34,625 bases of DNA from Brachyspira pilosicoli (GCF_008016535.1 NZ_SAXY01000060.1:1-34625), one strand, 5' to 3'. Numbered from the stretch's first letter, positions 1-9,957 are shown. Numbers and translations are program-made. The notes: generated by a model not told the origin, from the sequence alone.

Positions 1-204
1 AAGAGTACACGGCATAGACGAAAGAGAATTTTATTCACGATTAAATAAAAATATCACAGTAGAATTATTGAGAGAAAAATTAAAAGAATATACACATTTT
101 TATAACAATCAAAGATTGATTTCTTCGTTAGGTTATATTACAATCAAAGAAAGAATCAAAAATATTATAGCAAGTAAAAGTACAATATCTATGGCTCCAT
201 GACA
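1..204 (+). mobile_element. Insertion sequence 3' end, left copy
   Basis: This is the 3' terminal 204 bases of an insertion sequence. The open frame from base 2 ends in TGA at 200-202, and the match to the copy at the right end of the window stops two bases later, at 204. The terminal bases, read outward-in, are TGTCATGGAGCCAT, which starts with TGT as in IS3/IS481-type ends. The rest of the element lies outside the window. No target-site duplication can be judged because only one end of this copy is visible. Confidence 0.85.
2..202 (+). CDS. Transposase, integrase core, C-terminal fragment
   Basis: The 66 residues visible are the C-terminal end of a DDE (rve) transposase; the N-terminal part is cut off by the window edge. 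The stretch GIDEREFYSRL, followed about 25 residues later by YNNQRLISSLGYIT, matches the usual end of IS3 OrfB and IS481 transposases, where the catalytic Glu region is followed by YN-x-x-R-x-x-x-x-LGY. The frame closes with TGA two bases before the element end. A copy differing by one residue (K to E) lies inverted at the other end of the window. The family is inferred from motif only; IS3 and IS481 cannot be told apart from this piece. Confidence 0.8.
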   Translation, partial: RVHGIDEREFYSRLNKNITVELLREKLKEYTHFYNNQRLISSLGYITIKERIKNIIASKSTISMAP

Positions 205-272
205 TCAAATAAATAAAATATTAAAAAACATATATTATAAAATATTTTTTTTAGTATTTGTTTTAATAAAAA

Positions 273-300
273 TTGACAAACATAAAAATAAAACTATACT
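273..300 (+). promoter_or_regulatory. Probable sigma-70 promoter of ppdK
   Basis: TTGACA at 273-278 and TATACT at 295-300 are separated by 16 bases, close to the housekeeping consensus. Transcription would start near 307 and leave a leader of about 68 bases before the ppdK ATG, with the ribosome site AGGAGA 6 bases ahead of the start codon. Between the IS end (204) and this promoter the DNA is only AT-rich, with no other signal I can see. Confidence 0.6.
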
Positions 301-375
301 ATATATATAAGAAAAAATTTATTTTTTTAAATCTAAGTAAAAAAGTTATCAAAATCACAATAGTAGGAGATTATC

Positions 376-3300
376 ATGGCAACAAAAAAGATGGTTTACT
401 TCTTTGGTAATGGTAAATCTGAAGGAGCTAAAGAAACAAAAGCATTGTTAGGCGGTAAAGGTTTAGGTCTTGCTCAAATGACAGAAAGTAAAGTACCTGT
501 TCCAGCAGGTTTTACAATTACAACAGAAGTATGTGATTATTATTCAAAAAACAAATCATACCCTAAGGGACTAGAAAAAATAGTAGATGAAAACATTAAA
601 AAACTAGAAAAGGCTATGGGAATGGAATTTGGTAATGCTGACAAACCTCTTCTCGTATCTGTACGTTCTGGTGCTGCTATATCTATGCCGGGTATGATGG
701 ACACTATACTTAATCTTGGAATAAACGAAAACGTAGTTAATGGAATTATTAAGAAAACTAATAATCCTAGATTTGCTTGGGACGCTTATAGAAGATTTAT
801 TCAAATGTTTGGTGATGTAGCTATGGGTGTTGATCATGACAAATTTGAAGAGATACTTGATGAGAGAAAAAAAGCTATAGCACCAAAAATTGGCAAAGCT
901 GAAAAAGAAGTTAAAGATACCGACTTAGACGTTGAAGAGTTAAAAATTGTAGTAGAAAAATATAAAGCTATGTATAAACAAGAAATGGGCGAAGCTTTCC
1001 CTGATGACCCTAAAGTACAATTATGGCATGCTATTAATGCTGTATTTAGGAGCTGGAACAATCCTAGAGCTGAAGCTTATAGAAAGTTAAATGATATAAG
1101 AGGTCTTTTAGGTACAGCTGTAAATGTTCAGGCTATGGTATTTGGTAATATGGGAGATACTTCTGCTACTGGTGTATGTTTCTCTCGTAACCCTGCTACT
1201 GGTGAAAACAAATTTTATGGAGAGTTTTTAATTAATGCACAAGGTGAAGACGTTGTTGCTGGTATTAGAACTCCTCAAGAAATTACATTAGAAGGAAGTA
1301 AAGAATGGGCTAAAAATAATGGTAAAAGCAAAGAAGAAAGAAAATCTAAATATCCTTCACTTGAAGAAGTTATGCCTGATGTTTATAAACAATTAGTAAG
1401 CTATAAAAATCAATTAGAAAAATATTATAAAGACATGCAGGATATGGAGTTTACTATTCAAGAAGGCAAACTTTATATGCTTCAAACTCGTAATGGTAAG
1501 AGAACTGCTGCTGCTGCTGTAAGGATTGCCGTTGAGCTTGCTGAGGCTAAAATAATTTCCAAAGAAGAGGCTTTAATGAGAGTTAATCCTTCTGATTTGG
1601 ATCAGTTACTTCACCCTATGTTTGACCCTAATGCTAAGAAAACTGCTAAGATACTTGCTAAGGGATTAAATGCTTCTCCGGGTGCTGCTGTTGGTAAAGC
1701 TGTATTTGCTGCTGAGAGAGCTGAGGCTATGAAAGAGGCTGGAGAATCTGTTGTACTTGTTCGTATAGAAACTAGCCCTGAAGACATTAAGGGAATGAAT
1801 GCTGCTGAAGGTATATTAACTGCAAGGGGTGGTGCTACTTCACACGCTGCTGTTGTGGCTCGCGGTATGGGTAAATGCTGTGTTGCTGGTTGTAGTGCAT
1901 TAGACATTGATTATAATCAAAAACTTATGAAAGTTAATGATACTGTAATTTATGAAGGTGATTATATTTCTATAGATGGTTCCACTGGTGAGGTTATGCT
2001 TGGACAGGTTACTACTAAAGAGGCTGATATGTCTGAAGACTTTAGAAAACTTATGCAGTGGGCTGATGAAAAAAGAAAAGAAAAGAAATTCGAAGTTCAT
2101 ACTAATGCTGACACTCCTAATGATGCTCAAATCGCTAGAAAATTCGGTGCTGAAGGTATTGGTTTGTGTCGTACTGAACATATGTTCTTTAATGCTGACA
2201 GAATTAAAAGCGTAAGACAGCTTATACTTGTTGCTGAAGAAGTGAAACAATTAAAAGAAAAATTAGAAGAAGCAAAAAAAATTGGCAAAGCTGATTTAGT
2301 TGAAGAATTAGAAAGACTTTATAAAGGACCAAGAAAACTTTATGATGATGCTTTAGATAGTTTATTCCCTATGCAAATGGAAGATTTTGTGGGTATATTT
2401 ACTGCTATGGATGGTTATCCTGTAACAATAAGACTTCTTGACCCGCCTTTGCATGAGTTTATTCCTCATGAAGATTCTCAATTACAAGAGCTTGCTAATG
2501 AAATGGGAGAAAATTTTGATAAATTAAGAGCTATTAGAGATTCTTTACATGAGTTTAATCCAATGCTCGGACATAGAGGATGTCGTCTTGGTATCACTTA
2601 TCCAGAAATATACGACATGCAGGCTAGAGCGATAATTGAAGCAGCTGTTAAAGTTAAGAAAAACGGCGTAGATGTTCACCCTGAAATAATGATTCCTCTT
2701 GTTGGTACTCTAAAAGAGCTTAAAATGATAAAAGAGAGAATTGTAAAAATAGCTGATGAAGTATTCTCTAAAGCGGGAGATAAAGTTGCTTATAAAGTTG
2801 GTACTATGATAGAAGTTCCTAGAGCTGCTTTAGTTGCTGATAAGATTGCTACAGAAGCTGAGTTCTTCTCATTTGGTACTAATGACTTAACTCAAATGGG
2901 AGGCGGTTTCTCAAGAGATGATGCTGGTAAATTCTTAAAAGACTATGTTGATAAAGAAATATACGAAAAAGACCCTTTCCAATCATTAGACCAAGAAGGT
3001 ATTGGTGAGCTTTTAAGAATAGGTGTTACTAAAGGAAGAGCTGCTAATAAAAAACTTGTTGTTGGTATATGCGGTGAGCATGGAGGCGACCCTGCTACTG
3101 TTATGTTCTGTTATGATATAGGACTTAACTATGTAAGCTGTTCTCCTTATAGAGTACCTATTGCTAGACTTGCTGCTGCTCAAGGTATAATTAATGCTTC
3201 TGCCAAAAACAAAAAAACAAGTGTCAAAAAAGAAGTAAAAAAAGTAGCTAAAGCTGTTAAAAAAGAAGTAAAGAAAGAGCTTAAAAAAGATGCTAAAAAA

Positions 3301-3441
3301 GCAGCTTCTACAGTAAAAAAAGCTTCAAAAGATGTAAAAAAAGCAACTAAAGAAATAAAGAAAGTTGCTAAGGCTGTAAAAAATACTGTTAAAAAAGAAG
3401 TAAAAAAGGCAGTATCAAAAAAAACAAACTCTAAAAAATAA
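376..3441 (+). CDS. ppdK: Pyruvate, phosphate dikinase with lysine-rich C-terminal tail
   Basis: The enzyme interconverts pyruvate + ATP + Pi and phosphoenolpyruvate + AMP + PPi in the cytoplasm; in fermentative bacteria it often works as a glycolytic, PPi-using pyruvate-forming enzyme. The N-terminal nucleotide/PEP-binding domain covers about residues 1-380. The phosphohistidine domain carries GGATSHAAVVARG, with His490 as the swivelling phospho-carrier. The TIM-barrel PEP/pyruvate domain covers about 550-940, with CGEHGGDP and catalytic Cys899. The usual protein is about 875-900 residues; this one has 1021 because residues 943-1021 form an Ala/Val/Lys-rich tail with repeated KKEVKK and KKVAKAVK units, like histone H1 tails. 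It has a strong promoter and AGGAGA site upstream and a hairpin terminator downstream, so it is monocistronic. Confidence 0.97.
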   Translation: MATKKMVYFFGNGKSEGAKETKALLGGKGLGLAQMTESKVPVPAGFTITTEVCDYYSKNKSYPKGLEKIVDENIKKLEKAMGMEFGNADKPLLVSVRSGAAISMPGMMDTILNLGINENVVNGIIKKTNNPRFAWDAYRRFIQMFGDVAMGVDHDKFEEILDERKKAIAPKIGKAEKEVKDTDLDVEELKIVVEKYKAMYKQEMGEAFPDDPKVQLWHAINAVFRSWNNPRAEAYRKLNDIRGLLGTAVNVQAMVFGNMGDTSATGVCFSRNPATGENKFYGEFLINAQGEDVVAGIRTPQEITLEGSKEWAKNNGKSKEERKSKYPSLEEVMPDVYKQLVSYKNQLEKYYKDMQDMEFTIQEGKLYMLQTRNGKRTAAAAVRIAVELAEAKIISKEEALMRVNPSDLDQLLHPMFDPNAKKTAKILAKGLNASPGAAVGKAVFAAERAEAMKEAGESVVLVRIETSPEDIKGMNAAEGILTARGGATSHAAVVARGMGKCCVAGCSALDIDYNQKLMKVNDTVIYEGDYISIDGSTGEVMLGQVTTKEADMSEDFRKLMQWADEKRKEKKFEVHTNADTPNDAQIARKFGAEGIGLCRTEHMFFNADRIKSVRQLILVAEEVKQLKEKLEEAKKIGKADLVEELERLYKGPRKLYDDALDSLFPMQMEDFVGIFTAMDGYPVTIRLLDPPLHEFIPHEDSQLQELANEMGENFDKLRAIRDSLHEFNPMLGHRGCRLGITYPEIYDMQARAIIEAAVKVKKNGVDVHPEIMIPLVGTLKELKMIKERIVKIADEVFSKAGDKVAYKVGTMIEVPRAALVADKIATEAEFFSFGTNDLTQMGGGFSRDDAGKFLKDYVDKEIYEKDPFQSLDQEGIGELLRIGVTKGRAANKKLVVGICGEHGGDPATVMFCYDIGLNYVSCSPYRVPIARLAAAQGIINASAKNKKTSVKKEVKKVAKAVKKEVKKELKKDAKKAASTVKKASKDVKKATKEIKKVAKAVKNTVKKEVKKAVSKKTNSKK

Positions 3442-3462
3442 TCTTTTATCTTTATAATTTGT

Positions 3463-3496
3463 AGCCTGTGTGCATATTAGCATGCAGGCTTTTTTA
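3463..3496 (+). terminator. Rho-independent terminator of ppdK
   Basis: An 11-bp stem (3463-3473 with 3480-3490, including two G-T pairs) closes a 6-base loop and is followed by TTTTTATT. It lies 22 bases after the ppdK stop codon. Confidence 0.85.
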
Positions 3497-3499
3497 TTG

Positions 3500-3665
3500 T
3501 ATACTAAAAAGTTTATCAATTTTTATTATTGTTCTTTTTCCCGCAGCAAGAAGAACCAAAAAGTGCAAGTACTATAGCTTTGTATATTTGGAACATGTAT
3601 AAACTATATTGTAATACCAACATTTTAAGCATAAAAAATGCAGTCCTTTTGCTTCTTTGGGCCAC
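3500..3665 (+). repeat. Dispersed intergenic repeat, copy 1
   Basis: About 165 bases running from TATACTAAAAA through GTTTATCAATTTTT, a CCCGCAGC block and AACCAAAAAGTGCAAGT to TGCAGTCCTTTTGCTTC. The same order of blocks is found in reverse complement at 15425-15588. The short blocks are nearly identical while the AT-rich spacers between them differ. No ribosome site or protein family supports translation of the open frames that cross it. Confidence 0.75.
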
Positions 3666-3975
3666 TACCGCAGGCACTTCCTTCGTCGCCCTGAAGGACT
3701 CCTTTCAGTCGCGGTGCGGACTTCGTCAAAGTTTTCGCCCTTCGGGCACGCTTCGCGAAAGTGCAAATTATTAGCTTATTAGTATAGCAAATATTTAAGT
3801 TTTATACCTAGTAAATAAATATATAAAATAATACCATATATTTTTGGCTATACTTTATAAAAATGCAGCCTTTTTAGTTCTTTGTACCAATACCACAGGC
3901 ACTTCCTACGGTCGCAAAAGAACTGGGGGGTGCGTACCCTAAGGGCACGCTTCGCAGGGGGCTAGCCCCCGAAAG
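3666..3975 (+). repeat. GC-rich repeat modules following copy 1
   Basis: This stretch between ppdK and hisK is far richer in G+C than its surroundings. A 29-base block at 3711-3739 recurs exactly at 30986-31014. GGGCACGCTTCGC occurs at 3744-3756, 3943-3955 and 31019-31031. A second ATGCAG-CCTTTTT-AGTTCTTT block begins near 3862 and a perfect 14-base palindrome GGGGGCTAGCCCCC lies at 3957-3970. Weak open frames run through it on both strands, but their codon use and lack of start signals argue against genes. Confidence 0.7.
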
Positions 3976-4049
3976 AAGTAAAAACATAAAAAATAAATTA
4001 AGCTTAAAAATTTTATTTACAAACGAAAAATATAAAATATAATAGAAAC

Positions 4050-4877
4050 ATGAATTATATATCAAACCTACACACTCATACCGCCTACTGCGATGGTAAA
4101 AATACTATAGAAGAAAATATATTATACGCAATAGATAAAAACTTTATAAGCTTAGGATTTTCAGGTCATTCTTATCTACAATTTGATAAAGCCGCTATGT
4201 CCAGAGAAAATACAATTAAATATTTGGAAGATATAAAAAAATTTAAAGAAATATATAAAAATAAAATTCAAATATATTCAGGAATAGAAGCAGATTATTA
4301 TTCAAACTTAAATAAAAACACAGATAAAGAAATGATGTTAGATTATAGAATAGGCTCTGTACATTTTATAAAAGATGATGAAAATAATTATTTTTCTATA
4401 GACGCATCCAAAGAAAACTTTGTAAACACATTAAAACATTTTGGAAATATTAAAGAAGTGGTATTGAGATACTATAACAATCTAATAGATATGATAAATA
4501 CTCAAAAACCAGATATTATAGGACATTTGGATTTAATTAGAAAATATAATTTTAATAAAGAATATTTTACAGAAGAAGAAGACTGGTATATAGAAAAGCT
4601 TAATGAAGTATTAGAAGTGATAAAGAAATCAAGCTCTATAGTAGAAATAAATACTAAAAAAATGAATAAAGATAATTTAAACGCCCATTATCCAAATACT
4701 GACACTATAAAAAAATTATTAAAATTAAATATACCTATTATCATAAACACAGATGCCCATTCTGCAAACAGTTTAGATTATTTTTATTATGAAATGGTAG
4801 AAAAATTAAAAACTTTTGGTTACACTAAAATAAAAATGCTTATAGATAGCTCATTTAAAGATATAACTCTAAACTAA
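4050..4877 (+). CDS. hisK: Histidinol-phosphatase, PHP family (HisJ/HisK type)
   Basis: This is a 275-residue PHP-domain phosphoesterase. The family removes phosphate from L-histidinol phosphate in histidine synthesis, using a trinuclear metal centre. Metal ligands expected for the family are visible in order: HTH at 8-10, GH at 39-40, E80, H105, GHLD with H159, and TDAH with D235 and H237. Length is normal for the HisJ family (about 265-275). There is no strong ribosome site before the ATG. No other his genes lie nearby, so the substrate is inferred from the family alone and another sugar or nucleotide phosphate is possible. Its stop codon abuts the stop of the flgJ-like gene on the other strand with no bases between. 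Confidence 0.8.
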   Translation: MNYISNLHTHTAYCDGKNTIEENILYAIDKNFISLGFSGHSYLQFDKAAMSRENTIKYLEDIKKFKEIYKNKIQIYSGIEADYYSNLNKNTDKEMMLDYRIGSVHFIKDDENNYFSIDASKENFVNTLKHFGNIKEVVLRYYNNLIDMINTQKPDIIGHLDLIRKYNFNKEYFTEEEDWYIEKLNEVLEVIKKSSSIVEINTKKMNKDNLNAHYPNTDTIKKLLKLNIPIIINTDAHSANSLDYFYYEMVEKLKTFGYTKIKMLIDSSFKDITLN

Positions 4878-5243
4878 TCAAACGTATTTTTCCATTTGGT
4901 TATAAATAATTTCTGCTAAACCAAATGTTTTAGTTTTAGAGAACTCTTTAGCATATTCATCATATAGCATATCTTCAAATATCTCTTCTGCCATACCGCC
5001 GTCTACAAGTCCGCTTTTATTAACTGTCTTTCTCATCTCTTTAAGCATTTGATTAATCATTAAAGATTCAAAATCTTCAGAAACTTCTCTCAAACGTTTT
5101 TTTTGAAACTCTTTATTAGCATTTTCAGAAGTATTTTCTACACTAAACTTTGTACCATAATTTTGATACTCTTTTTTAGTGTTGTTAAGTTTATTTAAAT
5201 TAGCAGTTCCAATACTCAAATTATATTTATCAGTAATATTCAT
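4878..5243 (-). CDS. flgJ: FlgJ-like flagellar rod-binding protein
   Basis: A 121-residue protein with a rod-binding domain at about 51-118, recognised by VSEDFESLMINQMLKEMRKT and the GGMAEEIFEDMLYDEYAKE segment. In enterobacteria FlgJ carries this domain fused to a muramidase that opens the peptidoglycan for the rod. Here, as in several other phyla, only the rod-binding (capping) half is present. It would act in the periplasm during assembly of the periplasmic flagella. The ATG has a strong GAGGTG ribosome site. A sigma-28-like element (TCCGATAG) lies 40 bases upstream, which fits a motility gene. It follows the chemoreceptor gene on the same strand. Confidence 0.8.
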   Translation of the reverse strand: MNITDKYNLSIGTANLNKLNNTKKEYQNYGTKFSVENTSENANKEFQKKRLREVSEDFESLMINQMLKEMRKTVNKSGLVDGGMAEEIFEDMLYDEYAKEFSKTKTFGLAEIIYNQMEKYV

Positions 5244-5281
5244 ATATTTACACCTCTATAAAAAAGCATACACCACTATTA

Positions 5282-5308
5282 CTATCGGAAAATATATAAA
5301 TCCTATTA
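5282..5308 (-). promoter_or_regulatory. Possible sigma-28 promoter of flgJ-like gene
   Basis: On the minus strand TAATAGGA (5308-5301) is followed after 11 bases by TCCGATAG (5289-5282). This compares with the flagellar sigma consensus TAAAGTTT-N11-GCCGATAA; the -10 matches in 6 of 8 positions, the -35 poorly. It lies about 40 bases before the start codon. Confidence 0.35.
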
Positions 5309-5321
5309 ATACAATTTTTTA

Positions 5322-8216
5322 TTACCAAGTAACAATATACTCTGTGTAAATATAACCATTACTAATAGATTTAGAAATTTCTACTTTAGCTGAATTAGGA
5401 TATCTATATCTAAATATATTATTAATTAACTCATCAAAATATATTTCCATCATATGATCATAGTTAGGAAAATAGTATAAATGATAAATAAGTTTTCGCT
5501 TCTCAGATTTTACAACTTCTATATTGATATTTTTAAATCTTTTATTACTAAATTTAATAAGCAAATCAGCTAGAGTACGACCTCTATAAAATTTTATTTT
5601 TAATTTATTTAAAACACTGCATTTTCTAAAACCATATTTAGCAACATCTCTTATACAATCTGTATTTCCATCATAAAATTCATTCATAATTATATTAATA
5701 GGCATGAAAAATGAACTAGATAATACAAATTTCTTTTTAAACTTCACTTTCTTTACATCGCTATATATAATTTTAGCATCCTCAGGCATTTTAGTAATTA
5801 AAGCAATAGTTTTTTCTTTGCCAAAAGTTTCTATCATAAACTTATAAAATCTTTTTACTAATGTATATTTAGCATAAGCTCTATCCCCATCATTAATACT
5901 CTTAATCTTTCCGGCAATAACTTCTTCAAAATCCTTAACTACATATGAAGACATCTCTTTATCTAATGTATCAATAGAATCTCCGGAAATATTAGAAAGA
6001 ACTTCTATCTCTTTAATTAAATTAAATACATCATTAATACGCTCACTCATATCCTGTGTTTTACTAACTATATCATCTGTATTTTTAGATACTAATTTAA
6101 CAGCCTCGTCATTTTTCTTAGAGAAATCTGATAAATGGACTAAATCATCTTTTGCAACAGATATTCTTCCATGTAAAGATGTATATTGTTCTTTAATATC
6201 TTTAATAGCATTAGTAAGATGTTCTATAGAAATATTCATATCTTTTGTGCTTATATATTTATCATCTACAACCTTTTTTACTTTAGTCATAGTATCTACA
6301 AAGTTATTTACTTTAGATATCATATTTTCTATCACATTCATTCTCTCTGACATTTTTTCTATCATTAAGTTCATCTCTTTTTCTATATCTCTAAGTATTC
6401 TATGAGCTTTTTCAGATTGAATATTTGTAGTAGTAGCCAATTTTCTTATCTCTTCAGCAACAACAGCGAAACCTTTACCTTGCTCACCTGCATGTGCAGC
6501 TTCTATTGCCGCATTCATCGCAAGCATATTAGTTTGCTGAGAAACATCTATAGTAGAATTAACAAACTCTGATATTCCTCTAATAGAAGACACAAGATTT
6601 CTAGTGATACTCTCTGTTTTTAATATTTTCTCTTTACTATCATTTGATAATGACAACATTACATCAGACTCATCTTTAGCCTTAGCAACAGACTCTGAAA
6701 CCTCTTCCATATCTTTTTGTATTGATAATGTTAAAGAGTTAATTTGATTCAAACTTGTAGCCTGCTCATCAATTTTTATTTGAAGGTCATTAGTCATTTG
6801 ATCTATAGATATAAGTTCAGAGAGGTTAGAAGCTATTATCTTATAAATTTCCAAATTACTACTTTCAACAGCTTTAAACTCATTTTGCTGAGAAGATATA
6901 TTATCTACAATTAAGTTTACAGACTCAGTCATAGAACCAGCAACTTTAGAAATATCAGAAGTTTTATTTTTTAATAATGTAATTTGCTCTTTAAATATAG
7001 ATAAAGTTTTTGATACAGTAGAAAATACATGCTGAACCATATCAAAAAATATTATTATCCAACTGCTTAAATAGCCTAGAGAATCTTTAGAGTTTATTTT
7101 AGTTATATTAATAAACATATTATTATTAAATACACCCTCTTCAAGTTCATGGGATATTTTATCTAAAGGTTTTAATGATATTGGTATAGTAATGTTTAAT
7201 ATAATGATTATTACTATAATAGCAAATATCAAAATAACAAATATAGTATTATTAGTTTGATCTAAAACACTTGAGAAATATGAGCTAGGTACAAACATAA
7301 ATAGATTATATAAGCCACTGCTAAACTGTCTAACGAATATATGGTAAGGCACATCATCAATCATTACATTATTTTTTATAATTGTATTAGTAGATATATC
7401 TAAATTATTTATAGCAGCATTAAACCATGGAAAATCATTTACATTACTTAATATATATTTAGGATTGTCATGATATACTATTTTATTATTTCTTGTATCA
7501 TATATTATTGTATTAAAAGGTCCTGTTTTTACTATATTAGTTAATACTTCATGTGCTATATCAAGTGAAACATCAGATAAAGAAACCCCTATAAGTCTGG
7601 AATCATCTGTAGAATATATAGGAGAAGAAAATGATACTACTTTTTGAGGCTTATCCAAATTTTTCAAATATGGAGAAGAATAATAAACATTTTGAGGTCT
7701 TTTAGTTTCCCTATTCCAATTATTAGGAAGTGCCAATGCATAAAACTCTTCATTTATATAATTATCCATAATAGTTCCAAACTGAGGTTCCATTGTGCCT
7801 GCATCAGGTACATCGTATAGATATAAAGAGTATAAATTTTTTAAATTAGCGTTATCTGATATAATACTAGGTTCAAAATATATGCCATTTGCTATAACAT
7901 GATGCAAATCAAGCTGAGATTTATGAAATCTGTAAATTATATCTCTAAGGCTGTTTTGTGGATTTTCTACGTTGCCAACATCATACAATTCATAAGATAC
8001 TGTAGCTATATCTGATAATGAAACTGTACCAACAGATGTAGTAGCATATATATTATTAAATGCTGATACTATATCATAAAAATAATTTTGCGTAACTGCC
8101 ATAGCATTATCATACAATGCTTTTCTATTTGTTGTGCTATTAATAAAAATAGTTGGGGATAATGACAATGCAACTACTAAAATAACAGAAAAAAGTACCT
8201 TATTTTTTAAACTCAT
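5322..8216 (-). CDS. Methyl-accepting chemotaxis protein with extra C-terminal domain
   Basis: A chemoreceptor of 964 residues from the preferred ATG at 8216, which has AAGG nine bases upstream; a longer TTG start at 8246 is less likely. Residues here are numbered from the TTG: membrane segment 16-36, a large periplasmic dCache-type sensor about 40-330, second membrane segment 334-356, HAMP-like linker 357-410, then a long coiled coil whose hairpin tip at 570-604 holds the signature [20 protein letters not shown] that binds CheW and CheA. Unusually, about 200 residues follow the coiled coil (775-974) and form a compact alpha/beta-looking domain I cannot assign with certainty; it has the general look of DUF2378/V4R-like sensor domains. 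The ligand is unknown. Confidence 0.9.
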   Translation of the reverse strand: MSLKNKVLFSVILVVALSLSPTIFINSTTNRKALYDNAMAVTQNYFYDIVSAFNNIYATTSVGTVSLSDIATVSYELYDVGNVENPQNSLRDIIYRFHKSQLDLHHVIANGIYFEPSIISDNANLKNLYSLYLYDVPDAGTMEPQFGTIMDNYINEEFYALALPNNWNRETKRPQNVYYSSPYLKNLDKPQKVVSFSSPIYSTDDSRLIGVSLSDVSLDIAHEVLTNIVKTGPFNTIIYDTRNNKIVYHDNPKYILSNVNDFPWFNAAINNLDISTNTIIKNNVMIDDVPYHIFVRQFSSGLYNLFMFVPSSYFSSVLDQTNNTIFVILIFAIIVIIIILNITIPISLKPLDKISHELEEGVFNNNMFINITKINSKDSLGYLSSWIIIFFDMVQHVFSTVSKTLSIFKEQITLLKNKTSDISKVAGSMTESVNLIVDNISSQQNEFKAVESSNLEIYKIIASNLSELISIDQMTNDLQIKIDEQATSLNQINSLTLSIQKDMEEVSESVAKAKDESDVMLSLSNDSKEKILKTESITRNLVSSIRGISEFVNSTIDVSQQTNMLAMNAAIEAAHAGEQGKGFAVVAEEIRKLATTTNIQSEKAHRILRDIEKEMNLMIEKMSERMNVIENMISKVNNFVDTMTKVKKVVDDKYISTKDMNISIEHLTNAIKDIKEQYTSLHGRISVAKDDLVHLSDFSKKNDEAVKLVSKNTDDIVSKTQDMSERINDVFNLIKEIEVLSNISGDSIDTLDKEMSSYVVKDFEEVIAGKIKSINDGDRAYAKYTLVKRFYKFMIETFGKEKTIALITKMPEDAKIIYSDVKKVKFKKKFVLSSSFFMPINIIMNEFYDGNTDCIRDVAKYGFRKCSVLNKLKIKFYRGRTLADLLIKFSNKRFKNINIEVVKSEKRKLIYHLYYFPNYDHMMEIYFDELINNIFRYRYPNSAKVEISKSISNGYIYTEYIVTW

Positions 8217-8260
8217 ATATAGAAACCTTATTTTTTTTACTTGCAAAATTATTACTTAAA

Positions 8261-8288
8261 TTGTCGGATATTGCAAGCATATTTTTGA
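8261..8288 (-). promoter_or_regulatory. Possible sigma-28 promoter of the chemoreceptor
   Basis: On the minus strand TCAAAAAT (8288-8281) is followed after 12 bases by TCCGACAA (8268-8261), 6 of 8 matches to the flagellar GCCGATAA box. It sits about 45 bases before the ATG. Together with the similar box at the flgJ-like gene it suggests both are read separately from murJ. Confidence 0.35.
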
Positions 8289-8355
8289 GAGCCTTAAATA
8301 TTTATTTTATATTAACATATATTAATATAAATATCATACTAATTTATCAAAACTC

Positions 8356-9957
8356 TTATTTTTTTACCATTCTCTTTTTAAATAAATTAAAAACCGAAAT
8401 AAAATCTTCATTCTTGAAAACTACATTAACTATACTGTAAATTATAACACCTATAAATATAACAATAAAAACTTTTATTATAAAAACTATTCTTGTGCTA
8501 CTATCTCTCAATATATAAAATCTAAGAGAATAAACTGCCATAGCCATAATAATGCTTGATAATAAAGTTTTAATAGTATTAATTTTACCACTATTAAGCG
8601 AAAAATACATATTCATTCTTTTCATAAGTAAAACATATAATATAATAAAAGAAACAATGTTTGCTATTACACTAGAAATAGAAATTCCTATAATATCAAA
8701 ATGAAATATATAAACGCATAAATAATTGCTAATAGCATTAATAATAAAAGCAAAAAAAGCTATATATACAGGGGTTTTCATATCTTTCATAGCATAAAAA
8801 GACTGTACAACAATCCTATAACTAGCAACAAAAAAAAGCGAAACAGATAAATACCTCAAAGCATTAGACACAAGCAAAGTAGATTTCTCTGAAAAAGCCC
8901 CATATTGAAAAATCATAGCAACAATTTCTTTGCCAAGTATCATAAAACCAAAAGTTGCAGGTATAGTTATTAATGCCACCAACCTCAAAGAATAAGAAAG
9001 AGTGTCTTTCGCCTCATCATATTTTTCATTAACTATTAACTTGCTTAAAGTAGGAAGCATAACAGTGGCTATACTAACAGCAAAAACTCCCAAAACAAAC
9101 TCATGTATCCTATTAGCAAAAGTAACAGCTGACACCCTGCCCTCACCAATAGCACCAGCAAAAGCAGTAGATACAAGCAAATTAATCTGATAAATACTCG
9201 CACCAAATATACCCGGAGCAAATAGTTTAATCATCTTTATAACATAACTATCTCTAAAATTAAAATTAGGCAAAAAATTAAATCCAAGCTTCTTTACAAA
9301 AGGAATCTGATAAGCAAATTGTACCATTCCTCCAATAAGTACAGCTATAGCAAAAACATAAGACATATTATCAAAAACATTAGGAAGCAAAAAATAAAAT
9401 ATCAATGCCAAAGATATAATAACAATATTAAGAAGTATAGGACTTGCAGCAGATATAGAATAATATCCCCTCACATTCAAAACTCCCTGCATCAAAGCGG
9501 CAAGTGAAATAAACAAAAGATAAGGAAACATTATCCTTGATAAGTCAGTAGCCAAACTATAAGCCTCATAACTTGCCGATTTATAAAGCAGCTTTACTAA
9601 TAAAGGTGAAATTAATATTCCGACAAAAACTATAAATATTAGTATTAATGACAATAATGTAAAAACAGCCCTAAAAAAAACTTTAGAAGCCTCAATACCT
9701 TTATTTTTTTCAAGGTCGGTAAAAACAGGTATAAAACTAGCAACCATATTGCCCTCAGCAAATAGCCGCCTCAAAAGGTTTGGAAGTATGAACCCTATAG
9801 CAAAAGCATCTGCTATAAATGTTGTACCAAGTAAAATAGCCTGTATTTGGTCGCGTACAAGTCCAAAAACTCTGCTTATAGTAGTTACCACAGACATCTT
9901 TAAACTTGACTTTACTATGTTTTCTTTTGTATTTATTTTCTCATTTTTTTCTTGCAT
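8356..9957 (-). CDS. murJ: Lipid II flippase MurJ (MviN)
   Basis: A 533-residue polytopic membrane protein of the MOP superfamily. MurJ moves lipid II from the inner to the outer face of the cytoplasmic membrane for peptidoglycan synthesis. The N-terminal half shows the family signature SRVFGLVRDQI (about 28-38), the D-A-F motif with D50, and NLLRRLFAEGN (60-70) with the conserved R63-R64; these basic and acidic residues line the central cavity. About 14 hydrophobic segments are visible and length is typical (510-535). The ATG has AGAG upstream. It lies 74 bases after the WecG-like gene on the same strand, so co-transcription with pfkA and that gene is likely. Confidence 0.95.
   Translation of the reverse strand: MQEKNEKINTKENIVKSSLKMSVVTTISRVFGLVRDQIQAILLGTTFIADAFAIGFILPNLLRRLFAEGNMVASFIPVFTDLEKNKGIEASKVFFRAVFTLLSLILIFIVFVGILISPLLVKLLYKSASYEAYSLATDLSRIMFPYLLFISLAALMQGVLNVRGYYSISAASPILLNIVIISLALIFYFLLPNVFDNMSYVFAIAVLIGGMVQFAYQIPFVKKLGFNFLPNFNFRDSYVIKMIKLFAPGIFGASIYQINLLVSTAFAGAIGEGRVSAVTFANRIHEFVLGVFAVSIATVMLPTLSKLIVNEKYDEAKDTLSYSLRLVALITIPATFGFMILGKEIVAMIFQYGAFSEKSTLLVSNALRYLSVSLFFVASYRIVVQSFYAMKDMKTPVYIAFFAFIINAISNYLCVYIFHFDIIGISISSVIANIVSFIILYVLLMKRMNMYFSLNSGKINTIKTLLSSIIMAMAVYSLRFYILRDSSTRIVFIIKVFIVIFIGVIIYSIVNVVFKNEDFISVFNLFKKRMVKK

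Noticed and set aside
1611-2250. Antisense frames of 98 and 116 codons inside ppdK
   Set aside because: They are shadows of a well-supported gene with intact catalytic motifs.
3529-3774. 81-codon open frame on the plus strand in the gap after ppdK
   Set aside because: It runs through the dispersed repeat blocks, has no ribosome site, and its GC-rich half repeats at another intergenic locus; no protein family matches.
3666-3975. CRISPR array in the repeat-rich gap
   Set aside because: The repeated blocks are not regularly spaced, differ in order and recur at distant loci; no cas genes are present.
3874-4065. 63-codon minus-strand frame overlapping the hisK start
   Set aside because: It lies on repeat DNA and overlaps the 5' end of hisK; no coding signal.
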